A stretch of DNA of 64,000 bases from Syngnathus acus (taxonomy: Eukaryota; Chordata; Actinopteri; Syngnathiformes; Syngnathidae): positions 4,179,664 to 4,243,663 of the forward strand of contig NC_051088.1 of NCBI RefSeq assembly GCF_901709675.1, read 5' to 3'. Shown here in pieces: positions 36,701 through 48,102 of this stretch. The position numbers and the translations under genes were made by a program. The notes below the pieces were generated by a model that saw only the letters and a program-made list of their open reading frames with translations, searched no databases and had not been told where the DNA came from. How positions within the stretch are numbered: the stretch's first letter is position 1; every line of letters starts with the position of its first letter.

Positions 36701-39700
36701 TGGGTGTTCTGCTCTACCAGCGAGCTCCAGCGTCCAAATTTGCAAATTCCTTTCATGCTAGCACGGCATGAGAGAACAACAGCAAAGTCATTCCAAAGGC
36801 ATTGAGACCCTTCCTGGATAACAGTTTGATGTAGCCAGCTAAACATTCCTATCCATGCGCAAAAGCTTCCACATCACACAAACGTTCAAGTAACCCCAAT
36901 CCACTATGATTCATCCTCACTCCAATCCTAATATTCTGACTCAGCATTCATTTTTAATGGCCAATTTGCATCTCAATTTGAGTCACTACCGTTTCGCGTA
37001 GAACCCTAATATACATACATATGCATATTTACATTTGTTAGAATTCATTTGTTCTTTCAAGAAGGAAATCATCATTCAGAGTGACTGTCATTTATTTCCA
37101 CGCGATGAGCGGTCAAATCTGAACGACACATTTTACATAACAGGAGGACGACATAACAAGAGGAGGATAAGCACCTGTGAATTCCAGCCTTGGTCCGACA
37201 GAAATGATCAATAATTTCATATCACAGCATCTCGATAAGCTCTGCCTCTGCGAGTAGCATTGTTGATACGCATTTTTTGTTATTGGAGCTTCCATCACTC
37301 TCCCTCCTCTGCACCCACTTTGAAGGAACAAAGATGTGATTATCAGAGAAATGTGCTTGAGCGTAATATCTGCAAACAAGACACTAGGTTCCAACCAATA
37401 CTATGAAGCTTGAGGCAATACGGCTTGGACTTGAATTTCTGCTTGCTTTCTGCAAAAGTAAATAAATGATATAGTGCGTAACTATACGTTGTGTACTTTG
37501 GTGCACCGTTCATTGAAGCACTGACTCAGCATACAGAAATTCAAAGAGTGTGTTGCATCTTTTGGGTGTCTGTCTGATTTATGGTAATCAGCTTGAGAAG
37601 AGCTTCTTCAATGCCCCGTGCAACTCTCTCGGCTCCGGTTTTTGGGCCAGAAGTGCGTTTTCAGCAAGAACCCGATGACGGCGTGGGAAACCATATGCTG
37701 CACACCGGGGTGAGATTACATCTCGTTATAAATGGATTTATCTGCTTTGCATACTGTCCAGTTTTTCATACTTTGGAACCTTTCATTCCATCCCACTGTA
37801 ATTACTCAAGGTTGCCCCGCGAGACAGAACCAAGGATGGGGTCTTATTGAATTGAGAATTTCAAGGCAAAGCGGGTTTAACAAGTATAATCATTTCAAAA
37901 GAAATGACACTGTTAAAAGATTTCTGAACTCAAAATTTCAAGGCAACAAACGAATTTTAGGTTTTCATTTTTATTCTGAAATCAACAAAGACTTTACAGA
38001 AGTACTTTTTATTCCATGTAATTTTTATATTATCTTTGTCACTGATCTTCTTTCAATGCATGTATCGATGCGCTCTTATCAGGAAGCAACACAGTTGTTG
38101 ATAAAGGCTTCGGGGTTGCCTGGCTAAACCCAAATAGTAAACGAGCCTCGAGTTGTTTACTTAATTAGACCTTCCTAAATCTCTCCCAAACGCCTTTTGG
38201 CAAATTTCCTAACAAACGTGCATAATTACTCATGCAGAGCTGTGATAAGGTTTACGGTTGGTTAGGAGGATTAGGATGCCCTCTTGGCAAAGATTTGAAC
38301 CTTGGGCACAATTTGAGGCAACACATGGAAATGATGATGCTGTTGTGGAAGTTTCCCCTGAAAGAAAATGAGGCAAACACAGCTAGTCATGCAGCATCAA
38401 TAGGATATTGAACCAGGTGTTTGTCGTGAGATTGCAGAGATGCTTTTATTGCCTTGAACCCAGCAATGAACGTTTGAATTACAGATTAGAACAAAGTCAT
38501 TCGGATACTGCCGTTGCGTTGCTTTTTCGCTCTTGAATTTGTCTTGTTTACTAGACTAATAATCAATTATGCTTTATCTGGCATTATTATTTGTTAGACG
38601 AATTCAGGACATAAGAAAATACCTTGTCTTATTGATAATAGGAACACATGTTGGGAATATAGATTGGTCATTCCCATGTGTGTAAATGAATTCAAATTCA
38701 GCACAAATCAGTATGTAGATATTTTTATTTATGGTGCACAGACTGGGATTATTAATTTTTCTATCAGGCCAACTATCAGTTCCAATATTTATAAAAAAAT
38801 GCATTTTGTTATCGATATAAATAGTGATCAATCCCACCAATTACACACCACACTATGTAGTTAAAGACCCTCATTACAATTTAAATTTACCAGCTATAGT
38901 TGTAAATTTAGCAATTCCCTTTTAAAGTAAAAAGCATGACATAAAAAAATAACTTCACAGACAATAATATTGTAAAGAAACCTATTACTTTCGAATGCAA
39001 ATAACTAGAAATGTGAAATAATGACATTTGGAAGGAAACTAGCCCAACATTGTAACGTTCCTGTGGGGGCAATCCTCTACTGTACAATTTTTTTATACAT
39101 TCAATTTATTGCAAGATCTTTTCCATGTTGCCATTTCTGTGCACCTTAACCCCATCACACAGGGCGAAATCTGTCACGTTCAACAATGACACACAATCCA
39201 TTTAACAACACTGCCAGGAAATGCAGAGACCGCCTTGTGAGGTAACAGTGAGTTCACATCCTCTGGGAGGGCACACACAAATTTGACTGATGGATTTTGA
39301 CATTGACATTGTCCTCTCCAATATAGTGTAAAATTAAGTCTAGTACTAAAGCAGAACTAAATGATATTATCAAGGCAGTATTCTCACATGGATGACTGCA
39401 ATGTATTCGTTGGTTCACTCGCGGCATGTCGTGTTCTGCTACGTTAGCCATGAATGGAAAGTAATGAGCGACACAATCAGATGAAATATTTAAATAACGC
39501 ACGCTATATAGCACATAGTGCCATGGACATGTCTATTGCCGGACACACGCAGGAGCACAAATTCAATTATCCCTACGATAAGAATAGCTCTAATAAATGA
39601 TGACTGAACAAGTGCTGCCAGATTAATGTTGCCATGGTTACAGCAGAAGCATTAGAAACCTTGCCATCTCCTCGCTGGAAGGTGACCGTGTCAGACAGGC

Positions 39701-42445
39701 AAGCGTCTCATCGCAGAGGCCATTACGCTGTCTTCTGCCATACGGAGCAGCCATCAGTACTCCTTCTACAAATTGGGCGCCTCACCCGGTGATACGGCTA
39801 ATCTTGTCAGAGCTCACTTGTGGAAAGGCTGGCTCATGGTGTACAGCCTATGGCTTGGGCCCCATTTGCGGCCCGCTAGATTTTTTTTAGGCCAGTAGCA
39901 TATGTATACTAAAATTGACAATTAATGCTAATTTCCCAAAAGACTATACAGCTACTTAAAAATGCATCTGGATGCAGATGATTTAATTTTATGCAACCAA
40001 TTGAGTAACAAATTGCGTAAGATCAACACACTTACTGTCAAGGTGACCTTAAGGCCATTCTGACATTTGCATGCATGTTATGCTCCTCTGTACGCTGTGC
40101 TGCAAAAAAATATACAGCAGGGTGTTAACTGAATTTACTTGTCGGAGTATAATTAGTATGAAAAATCAAAATAAACAAACTGAGCAGCATGGAGTGAATC
40201 CTTTGATGCTCACTGCACTGAGGTCACATTTGCTGATATGTGTAAATGTGAAAAATACATGCAGAAAGACTTCTGAAGAAAGTCGATCGTGTTTAAGTAA
40301 TACGATCAAAGTGGCAGCGGATTGGAAAAAGAAAAATATTAGCAGCCCGAGGCTCGCATTTGAAGAATACATGTGAAGTATTTGTCAATGTTTCCCTTTA
40401 TTATCCCTTTGTCAAATCAACAGAAGTGATAAGACATTAAAATCCATCATTTTGGCTTCAAAGATTTCTCACTCTCTTGATTAATGCGATGCATCCTCGT
40501 TAACCTCCCTTGATTACGTCTCAACCTCAGAATTAAGTTGAAGTTCAGGTGCTGAAGAATCATTCAAACCGTTTCCCTTCTCCAATTAAGCACAAAAAGT
40601 CGGCCCAGCTTTGAAAAAAGACTGACTTCGTTTGAATCGGTGAATTGCTGCTTTGTAATGTGCATAAATTATGCTTTTGAATGGATAAAATTGACCACAT
40701 CAAAAGGTTTAGATCTCGCTCTTCGGCCTCGTAAATTTTCTTGACTAAACATCTGCACATTTATTTTGTCTGATGTTTGATATTTACTGCTTGATTGCAT
40801 GTTTTCCATCACCGCATACAGACGAGCCTCGAAATGGAAACTGAACGCTTTATTAATCTTATTTAAGCATCAGTGATGAGTCAGACTCTGGGAAATGATA
40901 TGAGTGATGCTTTTATTCACTTTGTGAAACAGAAAGTTTGTACCCACAAAGAGGAACCAATGCATCCTTTTGTGCACAGAAGAGTATTTGTGAAAAGTGC
41001 TGATGTCATTTCGTATTTCTCCGTCGTCAACAAACAAACTTTCTAAATAAATCATTTGATATTAAAGTGACTATCTGTTTTTTTTTTTTTCCTGTAATCA
41101 AATTGTGTCATTTGAGAACATAAATGAAAGAAAATGGAATTTCACTTGTCACTTGAAGCTTTGTAGGCTGGAAGGGAGCCAAAAGCTCATCTATATAACC
41201 CCTCTGTGCCAATGCCTCGCCGAACAGTAGACTAAAGAGCTGCCAGATCAATATGAGACACACGGAGAATAAACTCCACCACAGTTACAGACTAAACCCT
41301 TGGAGGACAATTTCAGTCCCACTATACATGTCGATAAAACAAACCAAGACAGGTTGCGGCCAACTTCAGAGTTAACCAGCCTCTGTGAACCCAAAAAGCA
41401 AATGAATAAGTTTAAAATGTCAAAAATTAAAGCTAGACACTCTCACCTCTTGTTTGTCAGTGCCAATCACTGACGGAGCTCGGATTGTTTTACTTTGGGG
41501 GGGCATGGGGGGAAGGATATTTCAGTGATTTGAAAAAAACTCAAATTCCTGGAAAAATGTTTTAATTTATACCAAAAGTCGAATTTCTGGCCTAGAACCA
41601 AGCATATTTCTGGGGCAGGGTGGGGGGGGCAGTACCCCTGTGCACCCCCTTAGTGCCGCCAGTGCTACCAATGCTCAGTCACTGTCTCATCACCATGAAG
41701 CACTGTTGAAAGTCTGTTGATAGAATGTCTAGTGGTATGTTAGATTTTCCTTTGAACTTAGCTGGAATGGAATTTATTCAATGCAAATGTAAACAAACAT
41801 AACCAAGTGGGGAGCGGCATTAGCTTTGTAGATTCAAGCGTTACAGTATCGGTAATAAGGAGTAAACTTGCACGTTAAATCAAAATAATTTGAAGGATGT
41901 ACTTGCTATGCATGTGTTGATGTTGTGCATGAACATGATCTTGTAAAACACGTTTGAAGGATTTATGTTTATGATATTGTCACCTTGACAAAACTAAAGA
42001 AAATGTTCCACAAGGATGGATTTTGGTTTGATTTTTTTATTTGATTTGGTTTCCAAATCCCCTACAATGAGTCATTTATTTATTTGAAACAAGTGTAGGT
42101 AAAAGTCAGAATTATGCTTAAGAAAATTAGTTCACAAAATAACTGACATTATACACTCGACCTTTGACCATGGTCAGATGTACTGCATATACATACTTAT
42201 ATATACAGAGCTGGGAACACTGACCTTATTGATTACGGACGCCATTGCAGAGAGATGAAATCCCAGTTGACTCAATTAGGTTTGCATTTTGTCATGCGAA
42301 GCATTGAATAATGTGGGAAGCGAGAGACTCTGACGCAAAGCAGGAATGCAAATCACCACATTCACACAAATCTATTATTATTCTTATGAGCTTTAGCACC
42401 CGTAACCTTGGGGTGCTTGATTGATACGAAAGTAATTCCTCTAAC
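27745..42445. other. Long repeat-poor, gene-free block upstream of kcnd3
   Basis: About 14.7 kb in which I recognise no coding exon, RNA gene or transposon end apart from one small diverged tandem duplication near 30.4 kb. Every open frame is short (131 codons at most, 37,732-38,127) and without domain signature. The contrast with the transposon-rich flanks is clear by eye. Regulatory DNA is possible, but nothing in a single sequence shows it. Confidence 0.6.
30336..30556. repeat. Diverged 112-bp tandem duplication
   Basis: gtaattattttcatcctt recurs at 30343 and 30455, followed in both by acaagattatttacattgta and tattattctg. The units have drifted, so the duplication is old. Confidence 0.85.
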
Positions 42446-42447
42446 TA

Positions 42448-42616
42448 CCGTAATTTTCGGACTATAAGTCGCGGTTTTTTTCATAGTTTGGGTGGGGGGG
42501 CGACTTATACTCAGGAGCGACTTATATACATATATACGTTTTTTTTTCACTTTTTTGGGCATTTTATGGCTGGTGCGACTTATACTCCGGTGCGACTTAT
42601 ACTCCGAAAATTACGG
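42448..42616. mobile_element. 169-bp TIR MITE with TA duplication
   Basis: Ends ccgtaattttcggactataa and the inverted form ending gaaaattacgg, with TA at 42446-42447 and 42617-42618. The interior has repeated cgacttatactc motifs. It is the compact form of the element whose ends frame 7,004-8,882. Confidence 0.85.
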
Positions 42617-42731
42617 TAGTTCTACATCTTAATGAAAGTATTGGGACACGTTGTTGAAGTGGGCTCCATTTTGCATACGACCTGAGATTTCGGAGTTTGT
42701 CACAAAAAAAAAAAATTCTATCTACCAGAAG

Positions 42732-43704
42732 TAGACTTAGACTTAGACTTAGACTTAGACAGAACTTTATTGTCATTTTGTCAACACCAGGTGTGTACAA
42801 AACGAAATTTCGTTGCATACGGCTTTCAGCAATGTAGAGGTATTTCGGCTGGTTAAAAAGAAAAGTGACCTTCTATATAAAAATATGAAATAAGATAATT
42901 ATAAAGTACAAAGTGCAGCAGTGATAAAGTATGTGAACAGTGCAGGAGACAAAAGCAGTATTTACAAGTGCGCAGAGGAACGCTACGTTTGAATGTTCAA
43001 CAGTCTGACGACAGCAGGGAAAAAACTATTGCAGAACCTGGTGGACCTGCAGCGGATGCTGCGAAACCTCTTCCCAGAGGGCAGCAGGGAGAACAGTCCA
43101 TGGTGGGGGTGTGATGGGTCACTGATAATATTTCGGGCTCGGGACACGCAGCGCTGGGATGACAGGTCCTGAATGGAGGGAAGAGCACCGATGATCCTCT
43201 CTGCTGTCCTCACCACTCTCCTCAGGTTCTTCCAATCGGAGGCGCTGCAACCTCCACACCACACCGAGAGACAGCTTGTCAGAATGCTCTCTATGGTGCT
43301 TCGGTAGAACGTCCTCATGATGGGTGGGGGCAGGTGGGCTCTCCTCATCCTCCGCAGGAAGTACAAGCGCTTCTGTGCCCTCTTGACCAGTGTTGTGGTG
43401 TTCACAGTCCAGGTGAGGTCGTCTGTGATGTGGACTCCCAGGAATTTAGTGCTGCTGACCACCTCCACAGCTGAGCTGTTGATGATCAGTGGAGCGTGGT
43501 GAGGCTGGTTCTTCCTGAAGTCGACGATGATCTCCTTCGTCTTCTCCACATTCAGGATCAGGCTATTTTCTCTGCACCAGCCCCCAACTGCTCCACCTCC
43601 TCTCTGTAGTCCAGGTCGTTGTTGTCCCTGATGAGGCCCACCACCGTTGTGTCGTCTGCAAACTTCACGATGTGATTGGTGGTGAACCTGGGGGCGTACT
43701 TATT
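42732..43704 (-). mobile_element. L2-type LINE, 5'-truncated, with (AGACTT)n tail
   Basis: On the minus strand: reverse transcriptase end, short 3'UTR, then about five units of a hexanucleotide (tagact on the plus strand, 42732-42760), the tandem tail typical of L2-like elements. 5' truncation at about 43,704. A different subfamily from that at 4,902, judged from protein differences. Confidence 0.85.
42983..43662 (-). pseudogene. L2-type reverse transcriptase C-terminal part, frameshifted
   Basis: A 188-codon open frame (42,983-43,549) starts MEKTKEIIVDFRKNQ and contains FLGVHITDDLTW, KRAQKRLYFLRRMRR, FYRSTIESILTSC and LLPSGKRFRSIRCRSTRF. Upstream, the catalytic motif FADDTT is encoded at about 43,645-43,662, joined to the main frame only through a one-base shift near 43,585. 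Truncated and shifted, so inactive. Confidence 0.82.
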
Positions 43705-44399
43705 TTAGGTCGGCATCACAGCATTTGTGTGTGTTATTTGTTCATGAGTCACCATAATTGAGATAATCAGCAGACTGAGACTACTAATGTGAGAAAAGTA
43801 GAGACACAACTCATGCACAAGTCTGCTTTTATCGCAGCACTCGTGATTGTGCATTGTGCAGACTAATAGATCTTATCGTTCACAATTAAAGTTAAACAAT
43901 GTTTATTATGCTTAAGCTCTCGTGATCTTGTCCAGCGGAGACAAAAAGGCTGATAAACAAATCAAATGTCTCAGTTGTAACATTTCACATCATGTTCCAT
44001 TTCGATCAACATTAATGGAGTTGGAAATGGTTCACTGATGGTGTCATTCTGAGAACGCTTGGGATTTTGCCACCTGGAAGCATGTGACGTCATGATGAAA
44101 CGTTCTATTTGCAGACTCTATTTTTGTCAGTTCTGATAATTAAGGAGAGGGAATTCATGTGCTTTGTTGATTGACTTTGGTATGGAGCAAAATGAGAATC
44201 ACCTTTTAATGAAGATGTGCAATTTTACTCTTATTAATGTATCACTATAAAACTCATCATCATTCTCTCCAATGACAAAGTCAGAATTTATTTTGTTTGC
44301 TTTTTTTCTGCATCCATTATTGTAATCATCAAAAAGTGTTTTGACTTCATCAATGGAGACCACCACCCCCAGTTTCCAAATGATTCAGAATAATGTTTC
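43705..44399. other. Proximal upstream region of kcnd3
   Basis: A+T-rich, no element or gene recognised. It lies directly upstream of the CpG-rich leader, so it would contain proximal regulatory sequence if that is the promoter. Confidence 0.5.
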
Positions 44400-44590
44400 A
44401 ATACATTTCTACGTTTTGAGCGGGAGAGATGAAGAACGAGGGCGAGAGAGGGAGGGAGCGAGAGGGGGGGGGGGCTCCTCCTCCTCCGACTCGCGTCGGT
44501 CTCGCAGCTACGCTCACGTCGAGAAGCCGACGAGCGAGCGTCTCTCTCGGGCGGCGCGCTCTCCCCATCCATCCCTCAGCAGCCTGCAGG

Positions 44591-44662
44591 ATGGAAAGTG
44601 AGCTCACCAAGCTGTGCTGCTTCCACTCGTCGACACTTTACTGCGCTGTCGTCTCACGGTGA
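44591..44662 (+). promoter_or_regulatory. Upstream ORF 1 in the kcnd3 leader (23 codons plus stop)
   Basis: An ATG in strong context (A at -3, G at +4) opens a 23-residue reading frame starting MESELTKLCC and closing with TGA at 44660-44662, wholly inside the candidate leader exon. If transcription starts upstream of 44,590, it would be expected to reduce initiation at the channel ATG. No homology is recognised. Its relevance depends on the unknown start site. Confidence 0.4.
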
Positions 44663-44806
44663 CACCTTTGCCGTTTTCACTTGTTAACTTCGTCACTAGT
44701 GATCATTTAACAGACTCGCCTTTTTTTAAAGGGAAAAAGAAAAGAAAAGAATAGAACACGACTTAAACGGAACTAAACTGCCGTGGAAGAAGGTCGCCTT
44801 TTTTGG

Positions 44807-44824
44807 ATGGAGAATTTCCGATCG
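44807..44824 (+). promoter_or_regulatory. First part of an upstream ORF that spans the 5'UTR splice junction
   Basis: ATG at 44807 begins MENFRS at the end of the leader exon. Joined by the predicted splice to 46276-46308 it reads ten more codons and stops at TGA, 44 nt before the channel ATG. The start context is weak (T at -3, G at +4). It exists only if the predicted splice is used. Confidence 0.35.
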
Positions 44825-45077
44825 GTGAGTTGAAACTGCGTCTTTTCTGTTTAAATGCGTGGAGGGCTTTTATAGGCAAATGGTCAACAGTAACTTGTTG
44901 GCATTGCGACTTAGTCTTAATAATTTACATTAGCGATGTTTAATTCGTTTGGATTCGTTTTAATGTGGATTAACAGGTGAAACTCAACAGGTTTTGGGTG
45001 AACCCCTTGCTTGGTTAGCCTTTAGAGTGAGAAGCTCAATAGTAGGTATGCAATGACAAGATGCAGAAAGCTGCCAA

Positions 45078-46080
45078 GATATAAAAAGTCTACACACCCA
45101 TGTTCAAATGCAATTTTTGGTGTTTGTAAAATAAAAACAAGACCAATTTACCTAAAACCATATGATGACAAATGAAGTCAAAATAAACAACTGATATAAT
45201 GTGATTGCATAAGTGCGCACACCCCCTATAACAGTCGGTATCTGAATTTACCAATCGCGTTCAAATTTGTGTCAAATCATTTATCACTGAATAAAGCTCA
45301 AATATTTGAGTAGGCTTTTCGTGACATTTTTTTTTGGGGGGGGGCGGTTTTCTAGCTGAGGCTTAGAGGATTTTTGCTCACACTTACTGGTATTTGGAAA
45401 TGTTTATATTTCCTTCCATTTCACCTGAGGCCACATCCCCATCTGAAACGCATCAAAAGCTGCCAACATGCTTCAGGGGAGGTAGAATGTTCTTTAATGT
45501 TGTGGTTGCACCAAAAAGACCACTCTTGGTTTATTTAGACCATAACGCCTTACCTGGAAAGCATTTGTATGATTTTCTTTCTTCTTCATAAGTTGCCATC
45601 AGAACCCATAGCTCAGAGGAACATGGCCGATTGTTGTCACATGTATTAAACAACCAGTACTTGCCAGAAATTCCTGCAGTTCCTTCAGTGTTGTTTTTCA
45701 TTTCTTGGCAGCCACCAATTTCCTTTTCATTGGTCAATTTTGGTGCAACATTCTGTTGTTGGTAATGCAACTGTGGTACCATGTTTACTCCACTTGGTGA
45801 TGACTGTCTTCACTGTGTCCCATAGTGTATTTCCTGCCTTGGAAATTCTTTTGCACCCTTCTCAGTTACCTATGCACAATGATATATCTCCGATGCTGTG
45901 GAAGCTTTGTAAGATATGTTTTATTTGGGGGGGGGGGAGAAGAAGACAGGGTTCTGCAGAACATTATGTCTCAGTTGTCTGTCCACTCTTGAAAAGATTT
46001 TTAAAAAAAAATTCACTAATATAGATTTATAATACCACTAAAACCTGACATTTCAGAAGGGGTGTGGATTTTTTTATATC
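45078..46080. mobile_element. Degenerate Tc1-like DNA transposon in the 5'UTR intron of kcnd3
   Basis: The left end reads gatataaaaagtctacacac and the right end is close to its inverted form (ggggtgtggatttttttatatc), giving about 1 kb between terminal inverted repeats. The interior resembles a very common teleost Tc1-like repeat, with transposase-derived sequence on the minus strand, but frames are broken and no long ORF remains. The family assignment is from recognition of the repeat, not from a search. Confidence 0.6.
45901..45940. repeat. Poly-G run in the 5'UTR intron
   Basis: A run of 11 G within tttatttgggggggggggag. A similar G run lies at about 45,338. Both are inside the Tc1-like element and are likely to hamper sequencing. 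Confidence 0.8.
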
Positions 46081-46275
46081 CACATTAGCTGTAGGTTTTA
46101 AAATTATTAGTGTGATGAAAATTGCAATTGACCATATTTAAGTTTCTGATGCCGAATTGTCTTTCAAATTGAGCAAACTTTTTTTTACTTTAATGTGATT
46201 ATTTCATTTTTGTCACATGACAAGTTATGAAAACACACCTTCCTTCCTCCCTCCCTCTCTCCTTTCTCCTCCCAG

Positions 46276-46352
46276 TTAGCGAATGAGCTGAAGTCAAGCT
46301 GGTTGTGAAGGTGCAGGATTTGTTCCCGCCTACACCCCAGGTCGGAGACACC
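46276..46352 (+). other. kcnd3: 5'UTR part of the kcnd3 first coding exon
   Basis: A long pyrimidine tract ending ctttctcctcccag gives a strong 3' splice acceptor with its AG at 46274-46275, so the exon starts at 46276. The 77-nt leader holds a two-codon ORF (ATG AGC TGA, 46283-46291) and the end of a junction-spanning upstream ORF (stop at 46306-46308). The acceptor is called from sequence alone. Confidence 0.72.
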
Positions 46353-47455
46353 ATGGCAGCGGGCGTGGCGGCATGGCTTCCCTTTGCTCGGGCGGCAGCC
46401 ATTGGCTGGATGCCTGTGGCTAATCTGCCCATGCCGGTGGCGCCGACCCAAAAGAACAAGCGTCAGGATGAGTTAATTATTCTAAACGTTAGCGGACGGC
46501 GCTTCGAAACCTGGAAGAACACATTGGACCGCTATCCGGACACCCTGCTGGGAAGCTCCGAGAAGGAGTTCTTCTACAATGAAGAGACCAAAGAGTACTT
46601 CTTCGACCGGGATCCCGACGTGTTTCGCAGCGTGCTCAACTTCTATCGCACCGGAAAGCTTCACTACCCTCGCTCTGAGTGCATCTCCTCCTACGATGAG
46701 GAACTGGCATTCTTTGGCATCGTCCCAGAGATCATCGGCGACTGCTGCTACGAAGAGTACAAGGACAGGAAGAGGGAGAACGCCGAGCGTCTGATGGATG
46801 ACCAAGAGGACAACAAGGACGCGAAGCTGCCCAACATGACCTTTAGGGAGACCATGTGGCGGGCTTTTGAGAACCCTCACACTTCTACCATGGCGCTGGT
46901 CTTCTACTACGTCACTGGCTTCTTCATCGCGGTGTCCGTCATCACCAATGTGGTCGAGACGGTGCCGTGCGGCTCGGGGTTCAATAAGAAGGAAGTGCCG
47001 TGCGGCGAACGTTACACGGTAGCTTTCTTCTGCATGGACACGGCGTGCGTCATGATCTTCACCGTGGAGTACCTGATGCGCTTGTTCGCCGCGCCGAGCC
47101 GCTACCGCTTCATGAGGTCCGTCATGAGCATCATCGACGTGGTGGCCATCTTGCCCTACTACATCGGCCTGGTGATGACTGATAACGAGGACGTGAGCGG
47201 CGCCTTTGTGACGCTGCGAGTTTTCCGAGTGTTCCGTATCTTTAAGTTCTCCCGCCACTCGCAGGGCCTTCGCATCCTGGGCTACACGCTAAAGAGCTGT
47301 GCCTCAGAGCTGGGATTCCTGCTCTTCTCCCTCACTATGGCCATAATTATATTTGCTACAGTCATGTTCTACGCAGAGAAGGGTTCAAGCTCCAGCAAAT
47401 TCACCAGCATCCCAGCCTCCTTCTGGTACACCATCGTTACTATGACAACACTTGG
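46353..47455 (+). CDS. kcnd3: kcnd3 first coding exon: Kv4.3 A-type voltage-gated K+ channel, N-terminus to pore helix (partial)
   Basis: Encodes the first 367 complete codons plus two bases of a Kv4 alpha subunit, the plasma-membrane channel for the transient outward (A-type) K+ current in neurons and heart, which works as a tetramer with KChIP and DPP partners. Visible in order: the hydrophobic N-terminus starting [16 protein letters not shown] (KChIP-binding and inactivation segment); T1 tetramerisation domain about 38-145 with the Zn ligands His104, Cys110, Cys131 and Cys132; S1 about 180-203, S2 about 221-243, S3 about 255-275; S4 about 285-303 with Arg289, Arg292, Arg295, Lys298 and Arg301; S5 about 318-341; pore helix to TMTTLG. 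The segment KNKRQDELI and [12 protein letters not shown] match Kv4.3 rather than Kv4.2. The ATG at 46353 has an excellent context (acaccATGg) and gives the family start; the frame is open upstream only from a GTG at 46305. The exon ends after two bases of the filter Gly codon, before gtaagtg. The other exons are absent. Confidence 0.95.
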
Positions 47456-47464
47456 GTAAGTGCA
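47456..47464 (+). other. kcnd3: 5' splice donor of the first coding exon of kcnd3
   Basis: The junction reads cttgg then gtaagtgca, a near-perfect donor. Reading on gives an immediate TAA, so the exon must end here. Splitting the first glycine of the GYG selectivity filter fits the known position of the first coding intron in Kv4 genes. Confidence 0.93.
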
Positions 47465-48102
47465 GAGCAGCGGACACCTTATCGGGTTACAAGTGCATAA
47501 GTGAGTGTGTGCGCGAGTGTGTGCGTAGCTTCCCATGTGGCCCGAAAAACCCACAATTGCTTCTGCAGTTTATGCCATTTTTCCCCAGAGATACTTTTTA
47601 CGATTGATGCACAGTGTCGAGACTACAGAGAAAACAGTCGTCAGTTTACAGCTGTTTTTATAACTAATGGTGCTCTTCTGGGGCATAGCAGCCATCAAGA
47701 TACTCTCTTCTCCCTCACTAATGGTTGTAGCGTGTCCTTTATACGCAATAGATAAGAGAGACTTGGGAGATTGCACTCCAACAGAAATGCCAGAGTTGAA
47801 AAGCATCGCAGTGAGACAAAAACATCTGCTTGGAAACAGAGATAACACCATTGTTTCACATTCTGAGTGACCTCAAGCACTGACTGCTGTGAGGGACCTC
47901 ACGCTCCCTCAGTCAGATTATGGCACTAGTTGCTGGTTTGGTAGCAAGTGCTTCTGGATGCTTTGATATACTCAACAAGCTCTACATTGGGTGCAACTGC
48001 ACAGCTGACGCGATGGCATGCGACAGCGCAGAAAAGATCCGATTTTAGATGCTCAATGCTGTCAGGATTGCGTTTAACAATATGTTTACAGTATTAGTGT
48101 GG

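Larger units (their letters stand above)
44400..44824 (+). promoter_or_regulatory. kcnd3: CpG-rich promoter and non-coding leader exon of kcnd3
   Basis: From about 44,430 to 44,660 the sequence turns abruptly G+C- and CpG-rich (clusters such as gtcgagaagccgacgagcg), unlike the A+T-rich surroundings. It starts with a purine-rich gagaggg stretch and ends in the donor at 44825. This is what a CpG-island promoter with a leader exon looks like. No TATA box is evident. The transcription start cannot be fixed; the left boundary given is approximate. Confidence 0.6.
44825..46275 (+). other. kcnd3: Candidate 5'UTR intron of kcnd3
   Basis: The sequence gatcg|gtgagttg at 44825 is a strong donor and the polypyrimidine-AG at 46275 a strong acceptor, giving a 1,451-bp intron between a non-coding leader exon and the first coding exon. 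A non-coding first exon is usual in vertebrate KCND3. About two thirds of the intron is a degenerate Tc1-like element. No transcript evidence is available. Confidence 0.65.

Noticed and set aside
37732-38127. 131-codon open frame in the repeat-poor block
   Set aside because: Low-complexity hydrophobic and Phe-rich translation from A+T-rich DNA, no domain.
39858-39895. hAT-type end (gcggcccgc)
   Set aside because: No matching inverted end or target-site duplication nearby.
44398-44610. Coding frames within the CpG-rich leader
   Set aside because: Arg-, Ser- and Pro-rich translations on both strands are what G+C-rich promoter sequence gives by chance.
46305-46352. N-terminal extension of kcnd3 by 16 residues
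   Set aside because: The frame opens with GTG, not ATG, and the ATG at 46,353 gives the conserved family start in an optimal context.
46482-47258. 258-codon open frame on the minus strand
   Set aside because: It lies entirely antisense to the kcnd3 coding exon and has a composition (His, Asp, Val rich) typical of a shadow of codon-biased coding sequence.
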